Origin: CAYSYY01 sp964576115 [NCBI: uncultured Gemmatimonadota bacterium]
Lineage (GTDB): Bacteria; Blakebacterota; Blakebacteria; Blakebacterales
Direction: 5' to 3'
Assembly (NCBI GenBank): GCA_964576115.1
Contig: CAZNUA010000021.1
Span: 52,843-59,517, forward strand
DNA length: 6,675 nucleotides
Below the pieces are notes generated by a model. That model saw only the letters and a program-made list of their open reading frames with translations, was not told the DNA's origin and ran no database searches. Within the stretch, counting starts at the first letter, position 1. Every line of letters starts with the position of its first letter. The translations under genes were made by a program, and so were the position numbers. Positions 1 through 6,176 of the stretch are shown in pieces.

Positions 1-282
1 AACGATGCCCTCGAACTGGGCCTGCCCGATACGCCCGGTGTCTCGGAGGCTGTCTGTGAGGACCTGCGGGAGCGCCGGATCGTGGATATAGCTCATGTGA
101 AGAATCTCAACGACTTCAAGCTGCTGCAGGTCGGCTGGATCTTCGATATCAATTTCGCCCCGACCTTCCGGGACATCCGGGAGAGACGCTACCTGGAGAG
201 AATCCGGTCGGTCCTGCCCGAATCGGAACAGATCGATACGGTCTTCTCAGTGATCAGCGCTTACCACAACGAGCAGATATGA
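1..282 (+). CDS. HD-domain phosphohydrolase-like protein, C-terminal fragment (5' end outside window)
   Basis: The frame is open from the first base and stops with TGA at 280-282, giving 93 residues. A GTG at 82 is only an internal valine, because coding-like sequence continues upstream of it. The fragment has an 'ALELGLPDTPG' stretch, then 'LNDFKLLQVGWIFDINFAP' at about residues 36-54, then 'RERRYLERI' and a final 'LPESEQI' helix. From memory this resembles the C-terminal helical part of stand-alone HD-domain proteins (HDc superfamily, metal-dependent phosphohydrolases), which follows the catalytic HD motif. The metal-binding H...HD...D residues would lie upstream of the window, so catalytic competence cannot be judged and the substrate is unknown. 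The gene converges on the radical SAM gene with a 35-bp gap and is probably unrelated to the - strand genes. The family call rests on the C-terminal signature alone. Confidence 0.6.
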   Translation, partial: NDALELGLPDTPGVSEAVCEDLRERRIVDIAHVKNLNDFKLLQVGWIFDINFAPTFRDIRERRYLERIRSVLPESEQIDTVFSVISAYHNEQI

Positions 283-297
283 TTCAATCTGTCACTC

Positions 298-318
298 ACA
301 GCGAACCGGCCCCGCTGT
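298..318. terminator. Weak inverted repeat between convergent genes, possible terminator
   Basis: ACAGCG (298-303) and CGCTGT (313-318) form a 6-bp stem with a 9-nt loop in the short gap between two convergent stop codons. The right arm touches the last base of the radical SAM stop codon. On the + strand only four T's follow, about six bases downstream (324-327). The position suits a bidirectional terminator, but the stem is short and there is no proper U-tract, so this is tentative. Confidence 0.22.
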
Positions 319-1721
319 CACGCTTTTGATTCGGTAACCTTATTCCGCTTCATCCCGCGCAGGTACAAAACGTAATCGCGATTGATTTTTTTCCACCGCC
401 TGATAATGACCTTGGCCTGCAGCGTGATGACAGAGTCGCGCATCGACGGGACCCGGAATCCCGAGATAAAAGACGTGGCCACACTACGGGCGGTCTCGAA
501 AAAGATATTGAGCGCATTGTTCATCAGACTGAAGTAGGAATAGAAATCCTCGAACGCCGAAACGGCACCGTCCTGGAGTTCAGCCGGTGTGAAATTCCGG
601 GGTTTGAAGACCGCGTGCATGCCGTCGTAGTACTGCCACATGCGATGCAGCAGCCGGTTCTCGCGCTCCATTCGTTTGTAGAAACCCGTTCCCGGCAAAG
701 GGGTGAGAATCATGAACTGGACCGAATTGATCCTGTTCCTGCGGCAGAAAGCCGCAGTTTCGCGGAAAACCGGAGTCTGATCCTCGTCGCTGCCGAACAT
801 GAACATGCCGTGGATGCCGATGTCGTTGTCCCGGAAGACGCGGATCGCCTGGCGGACATCTTCGGGGGACTGTTTCTTCTCGAGGCCCTCCAGGGTCGCC
901 GGATTGATCGATTCGAATCCGATGTATACCCGATGGCAACCGGCCTGCTTCATCTTCGCAACGAGTTCGGTATCGCGGGTCACATCGGCCCGGACCTGGG
1001 TAGACCACTTGAAGGGCAGCGAAGCCTCGATCATCCTGTCCAGCAGTTCGTGGGTCCGCTTCGGATTGGCCGCGAAATTGTCGTCGTAAATGAACGCCCG
1101 CCTGGTCCGGATTCGCCCGAGTTCCTCCATCACCCGCTCGATCGAGTGCATCCGGTACCCGCGACCGAACATCTCGGTGACCGCGCAGAAGTTGCAGCCG
1201 AAGGGACACCCCCGTGACGTCATGGTGGGTGTGATGCGCAGCTTGCGCCGGTTCACCAGAAGATCGAAATCGGGTATCGGTACACTTTCCAGATCAATGA
1301 GTCGCGGGGCGTTGACGATTTTCTCGTCACTGCCGTTCCGGAGCAGATCGACAATGATTTCCTCGCCCTCGCCTGTTACCACGTAATCGGCGCACTCGGC
1401 GGCTTCTTCTGGCAGAAAGGAGGGATGGATACCCCCGATGACCGTCACGGCACGGGGATTGAGGGTGCGAAAGGTGCGGGCGATCTCATAGCCTCGTTCG
1501 GCGGTCGGCGTCAACAGGCTCAGCAGCAGGTAGTCGGCCTCGAGCTCGCGCAGGGCCACGTCACGGCCCAGGAAATTCTCGTTCAGAATCCTGACCTCAT
1601 AGCCCGCCTCTTTGAGGATCGTGCCGAGATAGAGAGTGCCCATGAGCGGCAGGTTGAGGTAATCGGCGAAGACGTTCGCCCGCCCGCCCCGCGGTTCGAT
1701 GATGATGACTTTTTTCTTCAT
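318..1721 (-). CDS. B12-binding domain radical SAM protein
   Basis: This 467-residue protein has the usual two-domain layout of cobalamin-dependent radical SAM enzymes. Residues about 1-130 form a Rossmann-like B12-binding domain with 'VIIIEP' at the N-terminus and 'GGIHPSFLPEEA' at 96-107, followed by 'YVVTGEGE'. Residues about 160-350 form the radical SAM barrel. It carries the canonical CxxxCxxC motif (C172, C176, C179 in 'SRGCPFGCNFC') that binds the SAM-cleaving [4Fe-4S] cluster, then 'IYDDNF', 'IGFES' (267-271), 'FMFG' (307-310) and 'LTPLPGT' (340-345). The C-terminal part (about 365-467) begins with 'HAVFKPRNFTPAELQDG', typical of this subgroup, and ends in a basic tail. Such proteins include methyltransferases and ring-forming enzymes acting on lipids, cofactors or peptides. 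The substrate here cannot be read from sequence, and no precursor peptide is visible next to it. The gene starts at ATG 1719-1721 with only a weak upstream GGA and ends in TGA. It lies 54 bp after the small membrane-protein gene, so co-transcription is plausible. Confidence 0.9.
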   Translation of the reverse strand: MKKKVIIIEPRGGRANVFADYLNLPLMGTLYLGTILKEAGYEVRILNENFLGRDVALRELEADYLLLSLLTPTAERGYEIARTFRTLNPRAVTVIGGIHPSFLPEEAAECADYVVTGEGEEIIVDLLRNGSDEKIVNAPRLIDLESVPIPDFDLLVNRRKLRITPTMTSRGCPFGCNFCAVTEMFGRGYRMHSIERVMEELGRIRTRRAFIYDDNFAANPKRTHELLDRMIEASLPFKWSTQVRADVTRDTELVAKMKQAGCHRVYIGFESINPATLEGLEKKQSPEDVRQAIRVFRDNDIGIHGMFMFGSDEDQTPVFRETAAFCRRNRINSVQFMILTPLPGTGFYKRMERENRLLHRMWQYYDGMHAVFKPRNFTPAELQDGAVSAFEDFYSYFSLMNNALNIFFETARSVATSFISGFRVPSMRDSVITLQAKVIIRRWKKINRDYVLYLRGMKRNKVTESKA

Positions 1722-1747
1722 TTTTGATCACAATCCGTTTGGCAGTA

Positions 1748-1770
1748 CGGCCGGCACCCCCTACCGGCCG
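1748..1770 (-). other. GC-rich perfect hairpin in the gap between membrane-protein and radical SAM genes
   Basis: CGGCCGG (1748-1754) and CCGGCCG (1764-1770) are perfect 7-bp arms around a 9-nt loop. Read on the - strand, the hairpin begins 5 nt after the stop codon of the membrane-protein gene and ends 26 nt before the radical SAM start codon. No T-run follows it, so it is not a standard intrinsic terminator. It could protect the 3' end of the upstream mRNA, attenuate read-through or mark a processing site. The inverted repeat is directly visible. Its function is inference. Confidence 0.45.
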
Positions 1771-1775
1771 ATGAA

Positions 1776-2273
1776 TCACATGTATGTCAGCTTCTCTTGC
1801 GCCCGGTCGTAGCGGTTGATGATAAGCAGGCTGATCCCGAACAGGACGAGCGTAGCGGGCCAGAGCCGTGGATCTATGGTGAAGACGAGCAGGAAGGCCG
1901 CTCCCAGGATGATGAGAATAATCGCCAGGGGGACGAATACTCCCCGCTTCCCGACCCAGAGAACCGGGGCCAGAAAAGAGAAGCCCAGGAACAGGACGAA
2001 CAGCGGCCAGAGATCGGCCAGCAGACGCCAGGCGGTGAAGTTGAGGAAAAAGAACAGCAGGCTGACCCACACCAGGAAGGTTCCGATGATCAACACGGTA
2101 ATATCTGATCGCTTGCGTGCGAACAGAAGGATGAAACCGATCCCGAGGATGCAGGGAAAAACCGGCCACAAACGGGAGATGCCCTCGACGATGCCATAGC
2201 TCTCCAGCAACAGGATTACACCGGACAGGATGAGCAGGATCGAGAGGATCCACGTTGTCGGACGGGTTTCCAT
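1776..2273 (-). CDS. Six-helix integral membrane protein with three LWP repeats (LiaI/LiaF-TM or DUF5668-like)
   Basis: With the ATG at 2271-2273 the protein has 165 residues and about six predicted transmembrane segments (roughly 8-24, 36-52, 58-80, 86-106, 112-131, 137-153) with almost no soluble part. L35-W36-P37, L88-W89-P90 and L137-W138-P139 each begin the second helix of a hairpin, and each W is followed by a glycine exactly eight residues later (G44, G97, G146). This resembles the 'WP...LG' helical hairpins of the LiaI/LiaF transmembrane and DUF5668 families, many of which act in envelope-stress sensing or have no known role. The C-terminus is short and charged (NRYDRAQEKLTYM). No soluble LiaF-type C-terminal domain is present. 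A longer reading from GTG 2373-2375 overlaps the preceding gene's stop but adds 34 residues unlike a membrane N-terminus, so the ATG is preferred even though its Shine-Dalgarno is weak. The gap to the propeller gene is 98 bp. Confidence 0.75.
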   Translation of the reverse strand: METRPTTWILSILLILSGVILLLESYGIVEGISRLWPVFPCILGIGFILLFARKRSDITVLIIGTFLVWVSLLFFFLNFTAWRLLADLWPLFVLFLGFSFLAPVLWVGKRGVFVPLAIILIILGAAFLLVFTIDPRLWPATLVLFGISLLIINRYDRAQEKLTYM

Positions 2274-2371
2274 GACCACCGCACGGTCCAGAGGGTACGG
2301 AAGGAAACGTACTCTCACTCCCGGTGAAAAGCAACCCGACCGGATTTCACCCTCAGCCGGACAGACCGGCC

Positions 2372-3553
2372 TCACCGCTCCCGGACGGTCCTCTCGAAAG
2401 GATAGAACCTGATGACCGGTTCGCCGGCCTCGTTCTCCTCATTGCGGTAGAAACCGTCGCCCATGACGGCAGCAGGACGATCGGGCAGGACCTGGCTCGC
2501 CACCCACTCCCCGGCGGCGGTGAAGAGGTTGTAGTGCCGACCCTCCTCCTCGCCCGGCACAGGCGTGTGATCCTCCACCCACAACCTGCCGTCTCCGGCC
2601 CATACCATCCAGCGGATGGCTGCCTTGCGGTCGGGGAACTCGAGGTGGCGTCGGGCGGTCTCTTCGTTGCCCCGACGCCGGTAACGGGCGATCTCCGTCT
2701 CCTTTTCCTCATCGGTCACAAGGGGTCCTTCAAGAGGGAGTTCGACCGCGAGGGAGTCCTGACCCTGCAGGGGGATGAAATCGATCCGATAGCGGTCGGT
2801 CCACCCGAGTGCCAGCGGGCGATCGGGAGCGACCGCCCAGGGGGGAAAGAGCGGCTGCAGGGGCTGCAGGTTAAAACCCTGACCGATCCAGAAACCCTCC
2901 CCCTGCCCTTCCCGGTAGAGCAGGGTATCGCTCCGGGTCAGCTCCGTATTCACCTGGAATACCCCGTACCTGACAGTAGCGGTTTCAACTCCCGTATAGG
3001 GCATCATCAGCGAAGAGTAGAGGGTGATATACTCAGACCCGGCTGTACCGCTGACCGGCACCGGAGCGGAACCGATGCGCACCTCGCAGTGTCGGCCCTC
3101 CAGGAAGGTGCCGCCGGACTCGAAGCGCAACAGGCGCTGGTTCGCCGGCACCCAGACCAGGATTTCGTCGCCGACCACAACCGGTTGGGGAAACCGACCG
3201 AACTCCTGCGGTCCCGGCCCCGGGCGACCGAAAGAACCCAGCCAGCGGCCGTCGGGGGCGAAACGATGCAGGCATCCTTCGCGCAGATCGGTGACGAGGA
3301 CGACACCGTCCGGCAAACGGCCCGCGAAACCCGCCGAGCTGAGCAGATAGGTCTCTTCGGATTGTCCGGACCCGTAGGTTATCGGGTCCCCGACGGTATA
3401 GGGATTCACCACCGGCGGGATCGGCTGAGTGTAAGCCCGGACCCGTACCCCGTTCTCGAGGCGTTCTTCAAAGGGTGCTGAGCTTTGCTGCGCGCAGGCA
3501 GTCAGAAACAGAACCGTCATACACCCAACAAGAACGATACCGGGATAGCGCAT
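2372..3553 (-). CDS. 6-bladed beta-propeller lipoprotein (paralogue A)
   Basis: This is a 393-residue exported lipoprotein. The start is set at ATG 3551-3553, not the in-frame ATG seven codons upstream, because GGAGGTGAT lies exactly 7 nt before it. The signal peptide is about residues 1-19 and ends in the lipobox L17-T18-A19-C20. The +2 residue is Ala, so outer-membrane sorting is expected under the Asp+2 rule. An earlier 'LVGC' at 8-11 has too short a hydrophobic core to be the likelier cleavage site. The mature part shows propeller signatures: 'PDGVVLVTDLREGCLHRFAPDG' spread over about 81-102, the family-type 'FGRPGPGPQEFGRFPQP' (108-124), and a later blade with 'DGRLWVED' (321-328). The GRxGxGP.EF motif recalls 6-bladed beta-propeller proteins of the NHL/DUF5128 type, common in Bacteroidota and Gemmatimonadota. 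These are generally taken as ligand- or protein-binding scaffolds, and no catalytic site is visible. Its C-terminal half aligns with the partial gene at 6177-6675. Confidence 0.82.
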   Translation of the reverse strand: MRYPGIVLVGCMTVLFLTACAQQSSAPFEERLENGVRVRAYTQPIPPVVNPYTVGDPITYGSGQSEETYLLSSAGFAGRLPDGVVLVTDLREGCLHRFAPDGRWLGSFGRPGPGPQEFGRFPQPVVVGDEILVWVPANQRLLRFESGGTFLEGRHCEVRIGSAPVPVSGTAGSEYITLYSSLMMPYTGVETATVRYGVFQVNTELTRSDTLLYREGQGEGFWIGQGFNLQPLQPLFPPWAVAPDRPLALGWTDRYRIDFIPLQGQDSLAVELPLEGPLVTDEEKETEIARYRRRGNEETARRHLEFPDRKAAIRWMVWAGDGRLWVEDHTPVPGEEEGRHYNLFTAAGEWVASQVLPDRPAAVMGDGFYRNEENEAGEPVIRFYPFERTVRER

Positions 3554-3560
3554 AGTCGAT

Positions 3561-3569
3561 ATCACCTCC
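3561..3569 (-). promoter_or_regulatory. Strong Shine-Dalgarno of the beta-propeller lipoprotein gene
   Basis: Read on the - strand this is GGAGGTGAT, a nine-base match to the anti-Shine-Dalgarno end of 16S rRNA, 7 nt before ATG 3551-3553. It lies inside the longer ORF beginning at 3574, which would otherwise be taken as the start, so it decides the start codon. No other gene start in this window has a site of comparable strength. Confidence 0.85.
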
Positions 3570-3729
3570 GTCATCAGCCCGTTCAGCCGGTCACCTGCCC
3601 GTGGGCATTACTTCCCGCCGACGGTCACGAACGGAAGAGATCCGTCATGTACGTCGGGACCTCATACCGTACCGTTTCTGGCGCCCTGAGTCACAAGCTG
3701 TTTTTTCAGCCAACTCACGCCCCAAGGCA

Positions 3730-6015
3730 CTAGAACCGAAAGAGGTAGCTGGCTTTGAAGAATATGCTTCGCGATCGCTGGTAGAATGTCCGGCAGGCGG
3801 AATCATCAAGCCACTCGTCATCCCGCCATTCCAGGTTCTCGTGCAACGAACCGTATCCGAGATGCATGACCGTACCCGGGATCAGAGTGAATGAGGCCAG
3901 CAAATCTGTCAGTATCACCTCACGGTGGCTGTCGTAGTTGAACAGCGCGCGCACGAAGAAATATTCGTTGAACTGATAGGTCGTCCGCGACTGCAGGATG
4001 CCCACCGTGTACTGATTCCGCCCCGTAGCGGGATTTTCCAGCGTTTCATACACATAGGAAAAGAACTGATTGAAGTTCTCGGTCGGTTGGAGCGTCACCT
4101 GAAAGCGCCAGTTGATCGAGTCGCCCATATAATGATTGAGCGGATCGTAGAAGATCGCATCCCCGATCCGGAAAATGGAGAAGACGTTCAACCACCGTGT
4201 GAACTGCACGCCGCTCCAAAAACGGTAGAACCGCTTGTGATAGACGACACCTCCCCAGCTCTCACCGTTGAGGTTGGCATCGATACGAAACCAGCCGTTC
4301 CAGGCCATGAACGGATTGATCACGATCTGGGTGAAGTACTCATTCAGCTCGCTCACCCGGTTATGACGGAAGAAGCCGTAGGTAAAAACACGCAGCCGTC
4401 GGATATGGGGGAAGACATCGGGATCGGGGTAGAAAAGCGGGCAGAGATAGTAATAGAGATGAGAAAAGCCCGTGCGCCTGAAGTAGGCCGTATCCATGTC
4501 GAAATCGTCGTCGAAGTGCTCGAACATCAGCTGAGCCTCGAGCGGTTGCGAATAATAGTCCCAGGTGAAATGGAAGGCGCTCCCGTTGACGGCACTTTCA
4601 GCCATCGGGGCACGAGTGGTCGAATAGAGAACGTGGCTGTAAATGGTCTGGTACTCCCTGAAGCGGAGGAACAGGTCGGCCCCGAGAACCCGATTGTAGC
4701 TTTCTCCCCACTCCCGACCGCTGTAGAGTGCGCCGGTATAGTTCTCACCCCCCAGCGAGTGCTTGATCCGCCCGATCGTGAAATCGGCGTTCCGGCCGGG
4801 ATAGGGATTGCTCCCGGCCTCGTACTCCCGGCCCGCTGATTCATCACCGGCGCCCAGCAGGGAAAAAGTGGTCCGGCCGGCTTCGCCGGTCAGTTTGGCG
4901 CCCCACTGCGGATCGACGATGTACCGCGTGTGAACGGTCGTCCGCATGTTGCTCTCTTCACTCGTGCCGGCGAGGTTGAAGAGATTGCCCGATTCCATGA
5001 AGAAGGGACGCTTCTCGGTGAAGAAGAGCGGGTAACGCTGGTTCACCTCGATCTGGAAGGCATCGCTCTCGACCTGGCTGAAATCGGGATTGAGGGTGGC
5101 TTCGACTGCCAGGGAGGAGGTGAGGTTGTACTTCATGGATACTCCGACCTCGTTGACTGTCTCCATCGACGACCAATGGTCGGGATCGAGCCGGTCCTGA
5201 ATCGAACCGGACGTAAAGGCGGGCAGGATCTCGATCTTGCGCTGGTTGTTCAGTCCTTCATAGGCGATCACCTGCGTGTGCCCCAGAAAACCCTGTCCGA
5301 CGGGTACTTCGGGCCAGGTTCCTTCCAGGTTCAAGCGGTTGATCCGCCGGAAAAAGATCACTCCCATGCGGACTTCGTCACCGCTCTGAAAGCGGAGACT
5401 GCGCAGGGGAATCCTGATCTCGACGGTATACCCGTCATCGACGATTCGGGCGCCGCAGTACCACACCCAGTCGACCGAGGTATCGTTGACGCCGGTCGAT
5501 GCCAGACAGAGCTGGTCTCCCTGGATTCCATTGGGGTTGACGTGAAACTGATACAGACCCTGCCCGTTTCCGGCGGCATCGAGCCCGACACCGACCCAGT
5601 CTTCTTCCCAGATGTTATCCCGGCTGCGGACCGAGGTTGTCATCTGCCCCGGGGCGGGGTCGGAACAGGAGAAAGCGAAGTACAGATTATCGGCATCATA
5701 TGCGGCCCACACGCGGGTACGATAGGGCAGGACCTCGCCCGACACCGTCCAGTACGAGATGAAGTCCTCAGAACAGATCGGCGCCGCGGCCCAGGTCTCA
5801 TCATCCAGTTCCCCGTCGAGAACGGGTGCGGAATCGATCCGTACCGGGTGCAGAAGGCGGGGATCGTCAACCTGTCCACTAGCGGTCAGCGGTGAAGAGA
5901 ACGCGATCCAGACAGTCAGAACAGCAACCAGCGGAACCGGTACAGGGCAGGGATTGAATCCTGCCGCCCGTGCCTTCCCGCGCACGCAGATATCCAGTGT
6001 CTCGTGAGAGTTCAT
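3730..6015 (-). CDS. CBM9-like/DUF5916 outer-membrane beta-barrel protein
   Basis: This 761-residue envelope protein begins with a basic n-region (R12, K14, R16), a hydrophobic core (about 27-40) and a plausible signal peptidase I site after A45-S46-G47. Residues about 55-255 match a carbohydrate-binding family 9-like (DOMON-type) beta-sandwich: 'RIDSAPVLDGELDDETW' (59-75), 'VWAAYDADNLYFAFSCSD' (102-119) and 'YTVEIRIPLRSLRF' (196-209). Residues about 260-761 match DUF5916, with its strongly conserved 'NPDFSQVESD' (309-318) and 'EVNQRYPLFFTEKRPFFMES' (323-342). The rest has alternating aromatic strands typical of an outer-membrane barrel and ends in 'FFKASYLFRF', a classic C-terminal beta-signal with terminal Phe. 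Members are usually annotated 'carbohydrate binding family 9 domain-containing protein'. Sugar binding or transport is not established for them. The start at ATG 6013-6015 has only a GGGG two bases upstream. GTG 5983-5985 (codon 11) is a possible alternative giving a more usual signal peptide. Beta-propeller paralogues flank the gene on both sides, on the same strand. Confidence 0.88.
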   Translation of the reverse strand: MNSHETLDICVRGKARAAGFNPCPVPVPLVAVLTVWIAFSSPLTASGQVDDPRLLHPVRIDSAPVLDGELDDETWAAAPICSEDFISYWTVSGEVLPYRTRVWAAYDADNLYFAFSCSDPAPGQMTTSVRSRDNIWEEDWVGVGLDAAGNGQGLYQFHVNPNGIQGDQLCLASTGVNDTSVDWVWYCGARIVDDGYTVEIRIPLRSLRFQSGDEVRMGVIFFRRINRLNLEGTWPEVPVGQGFLGHTQVIAYEGLNNQRKIEILPAFTSGSIQDRLDPDHWSSMETVNEVGVSMKYNLTSSLAVEATLNPDFSQVESDAFQIEVNQRYPLFFTEKRPFFMESGNLFNLAGTSEESNMRTTVHTRYIVDPQWGAKLTGEAGRTTFSLLGAGDESAGREYEAGSNPYPGRNADFTIGRIKHSLGGENYTGALYSGREWGESYNRVLGADLFLRFREYQTIYSHVLYSTTRAPMAESAVNGSAFHFTWDYYSQPLEAQLMFEHFDDDFDMDTAYFRRTGFSHLYYYLCPLFYPDPDVFPHIRRLRVFTYGFFRHNRVSELNEYFTQIVINPFMAWNGWFRIDANLNGESWGGVVYHKRFYRFWSGVQFTRWLNVFSIFRIGDAIFYDPLNHYMGDSINWRFQVTLQPTENFNQFFSYVYETLENPATGRNQYTVGILQSRTTYQFNEYFFVRALFNYDSHREVILTDLLASFTLIPGTVMHLGYGSLHENLEWRDDEWLDDSACRTFYQRSRSIFFKASYLFRF

Positions 6016-6073
6016 AGCCCCGGTTTCGGATCAGAGGAATTCATCTCTGCCAGAGAGATACGATACTATTGCA

Positions 6074-6084
6074 TAGAAGTTCTA
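6074..6084. repeat. Short palindrome TAGAAGTTCTA upstream of the DUF5916 gene
   Basis: TAGAA-G-TTCTA is a perfect palindrome around one central base, about 59 bp upstream of the DUF5916 start codon. It sits in the 161-bp gap, in a stretch more AT-rich than its surroundings (about 6058-6084). It could be an operator half-site pair or part of a promoter region, but 5-bp arms occur often by chance and no convincing -35/-10 pair was found beside it. Confidence 0.2.
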
Positions 6085-6176
6085 GGCCTGAGACAGGTAT
6101 TCAGCTTGCCCTGAGCACAGACGAGGAGCGCCTGTCATCGCACCATGGTATCACGATTCCGTCACCCGATCTGTCA

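Noticed and set aside
615-1217. + strand 200-codon frame and a - strand 209-codon frame (580-1209) inside the radical SAM gene.
   Set aside because: The + frame is codon-register antisense. The - frame is a shifted reading of the radical SAM coding sequence rich in Arg and Pro. Neither resembles a protein family.
2274-2375. Longer form of the membrane protein starting at GTG 2373-2375, overlapping the previous stop codon as GTGA.
   Set aside because: Overlap would fit translational coupling, but the 34 added residues are polar and contain no membrane or domain features, while the ATG at 2271-2273 directly precedes the first helix. Kept only as an alternative.
2324-3481. Long + strand open frame of 385 codons opposite the propeller lipoprotein gene.
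   Set aside because: Its codons are in exact register with the sense codons, so its stops would need sense TTA, CTA or TCA, which this GC-rich genome rarely uses. The product has no family features, whereas the - strand product has a lipobox, a strong Shine-Dalgarno and propeller motifs.
3631-3645. Small hairpin ACGGA-AGAGA-TCCGT and a GCTG/CAGC stem around an A6/T6 run in the gap between the barrel and propeller A genes.
   Set aside because: Stems of 4-5 bp without a following U-run are too weak to call a terminator or regulatory RNA. No convincing promoter pair was found in this 176-bp gap either.
2483-5735. Direct repeat GGGCAGGACCT at 2483-2493 and 5725-5735 in similar flanking sequence.
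   Set aside because: A few 11-bp repeats are expected by chance in a window of this size, and both copies lie inside unrelated coding sequence where shared codon preference explains them.
3925-5895. Two + strand open frames of 304 and 321 codons opposite the DUF5916 gene, a possible antisense gene pair.
   Set aside because: Both are in the same codon-complementary register as the real gene, so the lack of stops follows from codon choice. The - strand protein has clear domains throughout.
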